NCBI GenBank assembly: GCA_052117325.1
Contig: JBQKJJ010000018.1
Source of the DNA: CAG-964 sp902789345
GTDB taxonomy: Bacteria > Bacillota > Clostridia > Oscillospirales > Acutalibacteraceae
Length of the DNA: 30,813 nucleotides
Reading direction: 5' to 3' (one strand)
The notes under the pieces are model-generated. The model was not told the origin of the DNA. It worked only from the letters and a program-made list of their open reading frames with translations, and searched no databases. Positions 8,155 to 15,712 of this stretch are shown in pieces. Made by a program: the position numbers and the translations under genes. Each line of letters begins with the position of its first letter. The first letter of the stretch is position 1.

Positions 8155-9588
8155 ATGAATTTACTAAAAAAGCACAAAAAAGAAGCTGTACCGAGAAAGA
8201 AAAAAGCAATTACGATTATAGGAAGCAGCCTAGCGGTGGTAATTGTAGCCGGTACTGCCGGTGCTTTGTTTGCCGGCAGTGAAATTATGGGCGGTAACTC
8301 CGCTGATAAACTTTCGGGTAAAGAAAGCTCGGTACATACTGTTGTGGAGAAAGCAACAGAAAAAACCACTTCACCAAAAAGTGCAACGGCTGATGAAGCC
8401 TTGCCAAAAAAAGAAAAAGAATATAAAATATCATTTGTAAAGAAAAAAGCCGCAGTTTCTACAGGTGATAAATATACGGTAGAACTGGCTGACGGAGTTG
8501 ACCGAAGCAAATATAAATTAAATTGGTCAAGCAGTGACGAAAGCGTGGCGACGGTGGATAAGAACGGAGTAGTTACAGGTGTAGCAGACGGTAAGGCTAC
8601 TATAACCTGTCAGAAAGTGGGCAGCAGCACAAAAGCAACGCTGCAAATAACCGTAACAACACCTGTTTACCCTGAAACCCTTGAGCTTAACAAAGCAGAA
8701 TACACCTTAACATCTATAGGTCAATTGCTAAAGCTAAGTGCCTCAATTACCCCTGAGGATACAGTTACCGAAACAAAGCTCAAATGGTCGTCCTCTAACG
8801 AGAGTGTAGCTACTGTGTCTGACAAGGGTGTTGTAAAAGCTGTATCTGAGGGCACTGCCACAATATATTGCACAACTACTAATGATATTACAGCCGAATG
8901 TTTAGTTACGGTTCAGAAAATAGTTAAGGCTAATGAGCTGTTCCTTGATTATATAGGCTATGATTTTAGCGGCCCACAAAGCGAGCCTGTTAAACTGACA
9001 GCTACTGTTTACCCTGAAAATGCTACATACCAAGATGTTGCTTGGCATTCCACCAATGAGAATGTTGCCTGTGTAGATAATGACGGCAATGTTACAATTA
9101 CAGGCGACGGTAAATGTGACATTGTATGTACTACAATAGACGGCACATATCTTTCTAAAAAATGTGAAATTACAGCTGAAAATACAATGCCTGTTGTAAC
9201 CTGTCCGGAGGGCACAAGCGTGTATGTTCCTGTAAACCCTGTTGTTGCCGATTCGGTTATTGAAGAGGCTCTTAGGTATGTCGGAAAGATACCTTATGTT
9301 TGGGGTGGAACAGACCTGGCAACAGGAGTTGACTGCTCCGGTTTTATATGTGCGGTTTACCAGAGATTCGGCATTAACCTGTGGGGCGTTCGTACTGACC
9401 TGTATCTTGCCGGAACAGAGGTAAAATCTATAGAGGAAGCAAAAGCAGGTGATATTCTTTGCTACCCGGGTCATGTTGCTATTTATGACGGTAACGGCGG
9501 CAGGGTGCATGCTTATGATACAGGCTATATGATTATGCACGACACTAACATAGGCGGATATTATACCATAAGAAGAATTATAGAGTGA
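8155..9588 (+). CDS. Ig-like (BIG2) repeat and NlpC/P60 cell-wall hydrolase
   Basis: 477 residues. A basic N-terminus and a hydrophobic segment (19-40) act as membrane anchor or signal. A Lys/Thr/Ser-rich linker follows. Three bacterial Ig-like group 2 domains lie at about 90-168, 171-254 and 258-342, each with the WSSS.ESVATV...G.V..V..G.ATI.C pattern, the third divergent (WHSTNENVACVDNDG). Residues about 365-477 are an NlpC/P60 cysteine peptidase with Cys394 (GVDCSGF), His440 (GHVAIY) and His452 (RVHAYD), the usual triad. Such enzymes cut peptide stems of peptidoglycan, typically D-gamma-glutamyl-diamino acid bonds. The start has a GGGG-type site; the gene is monocistronic with its own promoter and terminator. 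Confidence 0.93.
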   Translation: MNLLKKHKKEAVPRKKKAITIIGSSLAVVIVAGTAGALFAGSEIMGGNSADKLSGKESSVHTVVEKATEKTTSPKSATADEALPKKEKEYKISFVKKKAAVSTGDKYTVELADGVDRSKYKLNWSSSDESVATVDKNGVVTGVADGKATITCQKVGSSTKATLQITVTTPVYPETLELNKAEYTLTSIGQLLKLSASITPEDTVTETKLKWSSSNESVATVSDKGVVKAVSEGTATIYCTTTNDITAECLVTVQKIVKANELFLDYIGYDFSGPQSEPVKLTATVYPENATYQDVAWHSTNENVACVDNDGNVTITGDGKCDIVCTTIDGTYLSKKCEITAENTMPVVTCPEGTSVYVPVNPVVADSVIEEALRYVGKIPYVWGGTDLATGVDCSGFICAVYQRFGINLWGVRTDLYLAGTEVKSIEEAKAGDILCYPGHVAIYDGNGGRVHAYDTGYMIMHDTNIGGYYTIRRIIE

Positions 9589-9630
9589 TTTTAGCAAATA
9601 ATATTTAATATACATAAAATAATATACATA

Positions 9631-9666
9631 AAAACACCACCACGGAAATATCTGCGGTGGAGTTTT
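9631..9666 (+). terminator. Terminator of the NlpC/P60 gene, directly in front of the znuA-like gene
   Basis: Stem CCACC/GGTGG (9637-9641 with 9656-9660), extended by AAAAC/GTTTT across an A-A mismatch, then TTTT. It ends only 20 bases before the znuA-like start, leaving no room for a promoter between, so that gene must be read through it or start within or before it. Confidence 0.7.
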
Positions 9667-9685
9667 TATGTAACAGGAGGTAAGA

Positions 9686-10636
9686 ATGAAGAAGAAAATA
9701 TTTTTATTGTTTACAGTGCTGGCAATAGTAATTGCATCTGTTTTTTCGGGCTGTGGTCAAAAGGAGAATCAAGTTAGCGGAGTTAAAATAGTATCCACTA
9801 TCTTTCCACAGTACGATTTTGCCAGGGCAATTACAGGTGACAAAGGCAGTCTGAAAATGCTGATTCCCCCGGGTGGAGAGGCGCACACCTATGAGCCTAC
9901 CCCACAGGATATTATAAGTATCCAGGAGGCTGATGTGTTCCTTTATATAGGAGGAGAAAGCGACGCTTGGGTTGATAATATACTGGATTCTGTAGACACA
10001 AGCAAAACAAAAGTTGTAAAGCTGATCGATTATGTTGATACACTGCAGGAAGAAACCGTAGAGGGAATGCAGGAGGAAAAACACAGCGATGAAGATGACA
10101 ACGAACCGGAAACGGACGAACATATCTGGACTTCACCTAAAAATGCAATTAAAATGGTAAATGCTATTAGCGACGCAATTTGCCAGGCTGACAGTCAAAA
10201 TGATAAATACTACAAAGAGAACACCAAGGACTATGTGTCTAAGCTTGAGGAACTTGACAAAAGCTTTTCTGAAATAGTAAAAAACGGTAAAAGAAACGAG
10301 ATTATATTTGGCGACCGTTTTCCGCTGATTTATTTCACTAAGGAATATGGGCTTAAATACTATGCCGCTTTCCCGGGTTGTGCTTCCGAAACCGAGCCAA
10401 GTGCCTCTACTATAGCCTTTTTGACTGACAAAGTTAAAGAGGATAAAATTCCGGTGGCTTTTAAAATAGAACTTAGCAGTTCGGCTGTAGCCGATACAAT
10501 AGCCGGTGAAACAGGCGCCAAGGTGCTTACCTTTTATTCCTGCCACAATCTTTCAAAAGATCAGTTTAATAACGGCGAAACCTATCTTTCAATGATGACA
10601 GATAACCTTGCTGTATTAAAAATAGCACTAAATTAA
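9686..10636 (+). CDS. ZnuA/TroA-type metal ABC transporter substrate-binding lipoprotein
   Basis: 316 residues with a lipoprotein signal (lipobox FSGC, Cys23). These proteins capture Zn2+ or Mn2+ outside the membrane for an ABC importer. Family motifs: STIFPQYDFAR near the N-terminus, His67 in EAHTYEPTPQD, His146 in DEHIWTSP, and EPSASTIAFL. The loop before the second His is rich in Asp, Glu and His (131-146), typical of zinc-binding members. The third ligand position, usually His in HxAFGY, reads GDRFPLIYF here with Asp210; Glu262 may be the fourth. The GGAGG site supports the start. No permease or ATPase gene lies nearby, so partners must be elsewhere. Metal specificity is probably zinc. 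Confidence 0.9.
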   Translation: MKKKIFLLFTVLAIVIASVFSGCGQKENQVSGVKIVSTIFPQYDFARAITGDKGSLKMLIPPGGEAHTYEPTPQDIISIQEADVFLYIGGESDAWVDNILDSVDTSKTKVVKLIDYVDTLQEETVEGMQEEKHSDEDDNEPETDEHIWTSPKNAIKMVNAISDAICQADSQNDKYYKENTKDYVSKLEELDKSFSEIVKNGKRNEIIFGDRFPLIYFTKEYGLKYYAAFPGCASETEPSASTIAFLTDKVKEDKIPVAFKIELSSSAVADTIAGETGAKVLTFYSCHNLSKDQFNNGETYLSMMTDNLAVLKIALN

Positions 10637-10664
10637 ATAATAACTATCCTCTCCCCTTTTATTA

Positions 10665-10719
10665 AAAGCAGGTATGTCAAAAGTGCGCCAACAGTGCCGC
10701 AAAATGGCATACCTGCTTT
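10665..10719 (+). terminator. Long hairpin, copy 2 of a repeated family; likely terminator of the znuA-like gene
   Basis: A perfect 12-bp stem (10665-10676 with 10708-10719, AAAGCAGGTATG/CATACCTGCTTT) with an inner TGCG/CGCA helix, 29 bases after the znuA-like stop. It shares AAAGCAGGTATGTCAA with the hairpin at 3989-4047. The T-run after the stem is short (TTTC), so termination efficiency is uncertain. Confidence 0.6.
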
Positions 10720-10820
10720 CACTTTCATTAAGTATTAAGTCTATAAATATCACTAATAAAAGGCATAAAGCATAATATGTTAAAAATAATTGAGTTTAAA
10801 TGAATAATGAGGTGAAGTAT

Positions 10821-11033
10821 ATGACAAAGCAGTTTATTTCGGTATCATCAATTACCTACGCTATGAAAGCAAAATCCATTCTCAGAAATTACGGAATATA
10901 TGCGGATATAGTAAAAACATCAAAAATATCAGACTCTAAGGGCTGTGGCTATAGCTTGGTACTGCTTAAAAATGCAGATAAGGCCGTAAGCATTTTGAAA
11001 GAAAACAATATAAATATTTTAGCTGTGAATTAG
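10821..11033 (+). CDS. DUF3343 (putative Se/S carrier-like) protein
   Basis: 70 residues from the ATG at 10821, which has a GAGGTGA site; an in-frame ATG at 10800 lacks one. The protein fits the DUF3343 family: an N-terminal FISVSSITYAMKAKSILRNYGI stretch, then DSKGCGYSLVLL with the invariant Cys-Gly, and a C-terminal helix-strand (AVSILKENNINI). The family is annotated as a putative selenium/sulfur carrier because it often sits beside cysteine desulfurases, exactly as here: the next gene starts 11 bases downstream. A role in accepting sulfur or selenium on the Cys is inference from context. Confidence 0.82.
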   Translation: MTKQFISVSSITYAMKAKSILRNYGIYADIVKTSKISDSKGCGYSLVLLKNADKAVSILKENNINILAVN

Positions 11034-11044
11034 GTGGTGTATTA

Positions 11045-12208
11045 ATGATATATTTAGATAATGCAGCAACAACCTTTCCAAAACCCCGGGCAGTATATGG
11101 TGCTGTTAACAGTGCAATACAAAATTACGGGGCAAACCCCGGCAGAAGCGGACATAAAATGTCACTAAAGGCTGCCGAGCTTGTGTATAACTGCAGAGAA
11201 GCTGCTGCAAATTTTTATAACGCTCCAAATGTTGAGAACATTATATTTACTCCAAACTGTACCTATGCGTTAAATACTGTTATAATGGGCTTTTTAAAAC
11301 CGGGAGATAATGCGGTGGTGTCAAATGTAGAGCACAACTCTGTTTTACGACCCCTTGAGTTTCTTAAAAGCAGAGAAGTAAGCTATACTGTTGCCGATGT
11401 AGTACATGGTGATTTTGACGCTACAGTTGATAATTTCAGAAATGCAATAAATCAGAACACAAAGCTTTTTGTTATAACCCATGCTTCAAATGTTACCGGA
11501 ACTATTTTGCCTGTTGGCAGACTTACAGCCCTTGCACATCAATACGGTATAAAGGTGTTAATTGATACGGCGCAGACTTCGGGTGTTTTGCCCATAGATG
11601 TTCAAGAGCTAAATGTAGACTTTTTGGCTGCACCGGGACATAAGGGTTTAATGGGACCTATGGGAACAGGAATTTTATATATCAAGGAACCTGAAAGCCT
11701 ATCCCCTTTGGTCTGCGGCGGAACAGGAAGCAGCTCGCTGGATTTAAAACAGCCCGATACATTGCCGGACAGATTTGAAAGCGGTACCTGCAATCTGCCC
11801 GGAATTTGTGGCTTAAAAAAGGGCATAGACTTTGTTAATAGTGTGTCTATTAAGAAAATACACAACCACGAGTATTCTTTGTTAGTTTCTCTGTATGATA
11901 AACTAAGCAGGATAAACGGTGTTGTTTTGTATACCCCTAAACCGTCGGCAGAGTACAACGCACCACTTATTTCCTTTAATGTTACCGGCAAATCAAGCGA
12001 GGAAACCGCAGAGATTTTGAACCGCAGATATTCCATAGCTGTAAGGGCAGGACTGCATTGTGCCCCTTTAACCCACAAGATGCTTGGTACAGAGGAAACA
12101 GGTGCGGTAAGAGCTTCTATGTCCTATTTTAACAATAACAACGACATTGCCGCCTTAGCAAATGCAATAAAAAATATTTCATATTTTGAAAATAAAAAAT
12201 TCAAATAA
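11045..12208 (+). CDS. Cysteine desulfurase-family class V aminotransferase
   Basis: 387 residues. PLP-dependent enzymes of this family release sulfur from cysteine as a persulfide for Fe-S clusters, tRNA thiolation or selenium metabolism. Motifs: IYLDNAATTFPKP at the N-terminus, His97 in VEHNSVLRP that stacks on PLP, IDTAQTSG, Lys200 in APGHKGLMGPMGTG that binds PLP, and Cys339 in RAGLHCAP, the persulfide-forming residue. The pattern resembles the SufS/CsdA-like group often annotated as 'aminotransferase class V-fold, cysteine desulfurase family' in Clostridia. The AGGTGG site supports the start. It forms an operon with the DUF3343 gene; no iscU or suf genes are nearby, so a dedicated S/Se delivery role is plausible. 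Confidence 0.9.
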   Translation: MIYLDNAATTFPKPRAVYGAVNSAIQNYGANPGRSGHKMSLKAAELVYNCREAAANFYNAPNVENIIFTPNCTYALNTVIMGFLKPGDNAVVSNVEHNSVLRPLEFLKSREVSYTVADVVHGDFDATVDNFRNAINQNTKLFVITHASNVTGTILPVGRLTALAHQYGIKVLIDTAQTSGVLPIDVQELNVDFLAAPGHKGLMGPMGTGILYIKEPESLSPLVCGGTGSSSLDLKQPDTLPDRFESGTCNLPGICGLKKGIDFVNSVSIKKIHNHEYSLLVSLYDKLSRINGVVLYTPKPSAEYNAPLISFNVTGKSSEETAEILNRRYSIAVRAGLHCAPLTHKMLGTEETGAVRASMSYFNNNNDIAALANAIKNISYFENKKFK

Positions 12209-12251
12209 AGTAGTGTACATTTTAAAATTTTGTGATAAAATTAACTATGTA

Positions 12252-12279
12252 AATTGCGGTTGAATGTAGGACTGCAATT
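12252..12279 (+). promoter_or_regulatory. Hairpin in the cdaA leader
   Basis: Stem AATTGCGGT/ACTGCAATT (12252-12260 with 12271-12279, one G-U) with a 10-base loop, about 30 bases before the cdaA start and without a U-run. I see no confident promoter in this gap. Confidence 0.4.
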
Positions 12280-12310
12280 AATAAGATGTTATAGATTGGA
12301 ATGGATAATC

Positions 12311-13234
12311 ATGGATTTTATTGTGTCATGGTTTCAGTCCTTTTTATCTGTTATAAAGACTTTTGAAATAAAAGATGTTATAGATATAGTGTGCGTAACT
12401 TTTATTATTTATGCGCTAATAAAGTTTGTAAAGGATACTAAGGCTGTACAGCTGCTTAAAGGTGCGGCTATATTAATAGGAATATATTTTGTTTCCTCTT
12501 TTTTGAATTTAACAATGTTTTCGGCAATACTAAGAACCTTTATGGAGTTTGGTGTGCTGATTTTAATAATTATTTTTCAGCCGGAAATACGAAATGTGCT
12601 TGAAAAAATCGGCCGAAGTAAAATATCAAGATACTTTGGCTTTTCAAATCAGGACGAAGCAGAAAAGCTTTACGAAGAAACTAAGCGTTGTGTAAATGCG
12701 GTTGTTTCTATTTCTAAAAATTTCAGTAAGAAAAAGGTAGGTGCTTTAATAGTCTTTGAAAGGCAAACAAAGCTTGGCGATATTATAAACACAGGTACAA
12801 TAGTAGATGCAGAAGCGTCTGTACCGCTGCTTGGCAATATGTTCTTTAACAAAGCACCTTTACATGACGGCGCTGTAATTATAAGAAACGGCAGAGTGTA
12901 TGCAGCAGGCTGTATATTGCCTTTAACACGCCGAAATCAGGATGTTGATGTAAATTTAGGCACAAGACACAGAGCAGCTATAGGTATGAGTGAGGATTCA
13001 GACGCTGTTGTAGTTGTAGTATCTGAGGAGACCGGAGGTATTTCGGTGGCCTACAAGGGCAGGCTAAGACTTATGGACGACAGCGACGAGCTGTACAGAC
13101 GCCTTGAAAAGCTTGTAATTCCGGAATATACAAGAGCGAAAAACGATTTTGTAGATTATATTCCTATTTTTTCATCAATAAGAAAGGATAAAAAAGGTAC
13201 AAATGGAAAAGAAAAAAAAGAAAAAGATAGTTAA
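12311..13234 (+). CDS. cdaA: Diadenylate cyclase CdaA
   Basis: 307 residues. CdaA condenses two ATP to cyclic di-AMP, an essential messenger controlling potassium, osmolyte balance and wall homeostasis in Firmicutes. Three N-terminal transmembrane helices (about residues 22-42, 50-68 and 70-92) precede the DisA_N catalytic domain, with DGA at 186-188 (APLHDGAVII) and GTRHRAAIG with RHR at 219-221, the two nucleotide-binding signatures. The chosen ATG at 12311 starts MDFIVSWFQS, usual for the family; an in-frame extension to 12254 would add 19 residues across a leader hairpin and is rejected. The 3' end overlaps cdaR by 32 bases. Confidence 0.95.
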   Translation: MDFIVSWFQSFLSVIKTFEIKDVIDIVCVTFIIYALIKFVKDTKAVQLLKGAAILIGIYFVSSFLNLTMFSAILRTFMEFGVLILIIIFQPEIRNVLEKIGRSKISRYFGFSNQDEAEKLYEETKRCVNAVVSISKNFSKKKVGALIVFERQTKLGDIINTGTIVDAEASVPLLGNMFFNKAPLHDGAVIIRNGRVYAAGCILPLTRRNQDVDVNLGTRHRAAIGMSEDSDAVVVVVSEETGGISVAYKGRLRLMDDSDELYRRLEKLVIPEYTRAKNDFVDYIPIFSSIRKDKKGTNGKEKKEKDS

Positions 13235-14507
13235 TGTAAGAGCACTATTTAACAATACAAAATTTTTACTGTTGCTTTCTTTTCTTTTGTCCTGTATTTT
13301 CTGGGTGGCTTTTGCTTCGTCCTCCGGTGAAGAAAGCACGGTTTCGGTTGCTGATGTACCTGTTACTATAGAGCTTCCGGAGCAAGCAGTAGCTGACGGC
13401 TTAAAGGTTTACCGTGGCGGTGAACAGAAGGTTACTGTACAAATAAAAGGCAACAGGCTTACTGCCGGCTCTATAACAAAAAATGACATACAGGTAGTAG
13501 CACAGAACACCAGTGCAATTACCGTGGCGGATACCTACGCTATAAGTCTTTCTGCAAAGAAAAACAGCGTTAAAACCGATTATGAAATTGTATCTGTAAC
13601 GCCGTCGGTTATTAACATAACTGTAGACAAAGAAAGACAGCAGGAATTTGCGATAGATAAGAACATTGACACATCGCAGGTTACACTGCCAAAAAGTGAC
13701 GACAGCGACATTGCCGGTTATTACCTGGCAAGGCCGGTTCTATCTACAGATACAGTAACCGTTACAGGTCCGGAGCAAGAGGTTAAAAAGATAAACAAAG
13801 TTCAGGTTTCGGATAAAATAACAGGAGAGCAAAGCTCTAATATAACTAAAACGCTGAATGTTCAGCTTTTAGACTCTGACGGCGAAGTGTTTAACAGTGA
13901 TATGATAACAGTAACGCCTAAGACTGTTGAGGTTACAATACAGATACTTCCTAAGAAGGATGTTAAAATTATACCTACATTTACAAATGTTCCAAGCGGA
14001 ATAGATACAACTAAAATTGCCACTGTTAAACCGTCATCTATTACGGTTGCAGGCCCGCAGCAGGTAATTGAAAAGCTTGACAAAATCAGTTTGGACCCTA
14101 TAGACTTCTCAACCCTTGACCCTACTAAAACCCAGATTACCAGTGCAATATCACTGCCAAACGGTTGTATTGACATCAGTAACCAGGAGCAGGCAAAGAT
14201 TTCTTTGGATTTAAGCGATTATTCAACAACGGTAGTTAGTATAGATAACTTCCTGTTAAGCTCTGTATCCGATGGCTATACCGCGTCTGTTACTACAAGT
14301 GCAATAGATATTACAATAGCAGGCCCGACAGACATAATTAATGAAATTACTTCTTCGGATATTATTGCAACCGCTGATTTAAGTAAGCTTGCCAGCAACT
14401 TTGAAGGTTCACAAGAGGTACCTGTTAGTATTTCCTTTGTTAATCAAACAAGCTGTTGGTGCATTAACAGTTATACCGTAACAGTTTCGGTAAAGAAAGC
14501 AGAATAA
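13203..14507 (+). CDS. cdaR: YbbR-domain protein, CdaA regulator
   Basis: 434 residues. CdaR binds and modulates CdaA. A Lys-rich start and one transmembrane helix (about 19-37, LLLLSFLLSCIFWVAFAS) anchor the protein, leaving an extracellular part made of YbbR repeats (about 45-135, 140-225, 235-320 and 325-430), each ending in a VTV.GP-type or VTV.I strand (for example TVTGPEQEVKKI, TVAGPQQVIEKL, TIAGPTDIINEI). The ATG lies inside cdaA with a modest AAAGG site, implying translational coupling. Usually glmM follows in Firmicutes; here a terminator follows instead. The C-terminus contains an unusual SCWCINSY segment. Confidence 0.93.
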   Translation: MEKKKKKKIVNVRALFNNTKFLLLLSFLLSCIFWVAFASSSGEESTVSVADVPVTIELPEQAVADGLKVYRGGEQKVTVQIKGNRLTAGSITKNDIQVVAQNTSAITVADTYAISLSAKKNSVKTDYEIVSVTPSVINITVDKERQQEFAIDKNIDTSQVTLPKSDDSDIAGYYLARPVLSTDTVTVTGPEQEVKKINKVQVSDKITGEQSSNITKTLNVQLLDSDGEVFNSDMITVTPKTVEVTIQILPKKDVKIIPTFTNVPSGIDTTKIATVKPSSITVAGPQQVIEKLDKISLDPIDFSTLDPTKTQITSAISLPNGCIDISNQEQAKISLDLSDYSTTVVSIDNFLLSSVSDGYTASVTTSAIDITIAGPTDIINEITSSDIIATADLSKLASNFEGSQEVPVSISFVNQTSCWCINSYTVTVSVKKAE

Positions 14508-14521
14508 ATATTACAAACTTT

Positions 14522-14556
14522 AAGCAGATGATTTTGTAAGATCATCTGCTTTTTTC
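14522..14556 (+). terminator. Intrinsic terminator of cdaA-cdaR
   Basis: Stem AAGCAGATGAT/ATCATCTGCTT (14522-14532 with 14541-14551), 8-base loop, then a run of T. A textbook intrinsic terminator 15 bases after the cdaR stop. Confidence 0.9.
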
Positions 14557-14652
14557 TTATATAGAAAAACCTCTGTAATAAAAACTGCCTTTAATTATCG
14601 CTGCTTGTTTAAATAAAATTTTTACGGTTTTCCAACTATTGACACAGAGCCT

Positions 14653-14867
14653 AAAAAAACAGAGCACACTTATTCTGAATCCGTTTAAATGGATTAATTA
14701 AGAAACCACTTAAACGGAGAAACAAGTATGCTCTGCAATTATTTTTTTAAAAATCCGTAAATAGATAAATCCCCCAGCAAAAGCTAAGGGATCTATCCAG
14801 ATAGTGTATTAGGGTTAATTGTAAGTTGTAAGCAATTAATATCTGTAATAAGCAGTTCCTTATTACA
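14653..14867 (-). ncRNA. Candidate structured small RNA, about 215 nt
   Basis: No open reading frame of note is present, but the unit is cleanly delimited on the minus strand. A TTGATT-17-TATAAT promoter (14874-14902) predicts a start near 14867. The end is a long imperfect hairpin (14660-14735, CAGAGCA/TGCTCTG at the base and CCGTTTAA/TTAAACGG higher up) followed by seven U. Between them lie three more hairpins: GTAATAAG/CTTATTAC, TTAATTG/CAATTAA, and a longer one of the type GATAGATCCC/GGGATTTATC with an AGC/GCT tip. It does not show the long interrupted terminal stem expected of 6S RNA, nor a tRNA-like end of tmRNA. I do not recognise the family. An orphan leader or a trans-acting sRNA are both possible. 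Confidence 0.6.
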
Positions 14868-14873
14868 TTTGTT

Positions 14874-14902
14874 ATTATAACGGATATCTAAAAAAAAATC
14901 AA
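14874..14902 (-). promoter_or_regulatory. Promoter of the candidate small RNA
   Basis: Minus-strand TTGATT (14897-14902), exactly 17 bases, TATAAT (14874-14879). The -10 box is perfect. No gene start follows, which is why an RNA product is proposed. Confidence 0.75.
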
Positions 14903-14913
14903 GTGTTTTTATA

Positions 14914-14945
14914 AAAAAATTTAGATTTGTTTTTTTGAACAAATC
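14914..14945 (-). terminator. Terminator of the DUF1540 gene
   Basis: Stem GATTTGTT/AACAAATC (14924-14931 with 14938-14945), then on the minus strand TAAATTTTTTT. It separates the DUF1540 gene from the sRNA promoter just beyond. A weaker imperfect hairpin lies between this and the gene (about 14947-14986). Confidence 0.7.
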
Positions 14946-14988
14946 ATTAGTAAATACACAATAATCTGTGTCGCAAATTCACTAACGA

Positions 14989-15156
14989 TTACTTCTTTTC
15001 AAATGACATACAGTCTGTACACTGGTCAACTGTTGGGTTGCATTCGTGAGTACCTACCTGTATACAATTCAAAGAACAGTTATCCTTGCTGCTGCAATGG
15101 TTTTTGCACTGGTAAACTGTGCACTTAATTGATTCATTAGCATATGAGTTATCCAT
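14989..15156 (-). CDS. DUF1540 small cysteine-rich protein
   Basis: 55 residues starting MDNSYANESIKCTVYQCKNH. Ten cysteines occur, in the family arrangement: CTVYQC near the N-terminus, then single Cys residues spaced through CSSKDNCSLNCIQVG, and a C-terminal CTDCMSF. Ile-x-Val-Gly in the middle and the TxC-xxF end match DUF1540, common in Clostridia and of unknown function; the Cys pattern suggests metal binding. The ATG has a GGAG site 11 bases upstream and the gene has its own terminator. Confidence 0.85.
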   Translation of the reverse strand: MDNSYANESIKCTVYQCKNHCSSKDNCSLNCIQVGTHECNPTVDQCTDCMSFEKK

Positions 15157-15275
15157 AATTAGTATACTCCTTTAAAATTGTAATGTGACTTTCCGTCGAT
15201 ATTATTTTTATCAGAAATAAAAAATAAATTCACACCATATTTTTCCAAAAACATAAAATGTAATGAGGTGATTTT

Positions 15276-15635
15276 ATGTTTGAAACAATTAAAGATTTAT
15301 TATTTATACTCCTTGCAGCAGCCGGACTGATTTACATATGGAAAATGATTTTAATTTTTTTGTTAAGAAATAAAACTAACAAATTTATATATGTTGTTGT
15401 ACCTATTGATGATACTATGGAATGTGTTGAACAGGTGCTGCGAAGTGCCGCCGAAAGAACAATATTGATGGGCGGCAGCAAATGGAGCAGGGTTGTTTGT
15501 GTTGATTATGGCTGTAATAGTGAAAGCCGAGAAATAGCACAAAGACTATGTGACGAATACAGCTTTTTGGACTATATGGACAGTGAAACATTTAATAAAA
15601 TATTTGTATCAAAAACAAAGGCAACGGCAAATTAA
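15276..15635 (+). CDS. Small membrane protein of unknown function
   Basis: 119 residues. One or two hydrophobic helices at about 5-31 are followed by a Lys/Asn loop and a soluble alpha/beta region (38-105) with two strands, YVVVPIDDT and RVVCVDYGCNSESREIAQRLC. The second strand followed by a polar loop and helix recalls nucleotide- or sugar-nucleotide-binding folds, but no catalytic motif is evident and the size is far below a glycosyltransferase. The GAGGTGA site 6 bases before ATG makes it a real gene. It is monocistronic between the DUF1540 gene (divergent) and the CofE-like gene (convergent). I do not recognise a named family. Confidence 0.7.
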   Translation: MFETIKDLLFILLAAAGLIYIWKMILIFLLRNKTNKFIYVVVPIDDTMECVEQVLRSAAERTILMGGSKWSRVVCVDYGCNSESREIAQRLCDEYSFLDYMDSETFNKIFVSKTKATAN

Positions 15636-15637
15636 AA

Positions 15638-15666
15638 GGAGCATACCGTACAAAACAGTATGCTCC
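15638..15666. terminator. Bidirectional terminator between convergent genes
   Basis: Perfect 9-bp stem GGAGCATAC/GTATGCTCC with an 11-base loop, lying between the plus-strand 119-residue gene and the minus-strand CofE-like gene. On the minus strand TTTTAATT follows; on the plus strand there is no strong T-run. Confidence 0.65.
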
Positions 15667-15712
15667 GAAATATTGTCAAAAAAGCAATTATGATATATAA
15701 TTATAACATAAA

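Noticed and set aside
8521..9150. Repeated Trp-Ser-Ser motifs in the NlpC/P60 gene as a DNA-level tandem repeat
   Set aside because: The similarity is at protein level between Ig-like domains; the nucleotide sequences differ too much for a recent duplication.
14653..14867. 6S RNA as identity of the candidate small RNA
   Set aside because: The 5' and 3' ends do not pair to form the long interrupted stem of 6S RNA; instead each end forms its own local hairpin.
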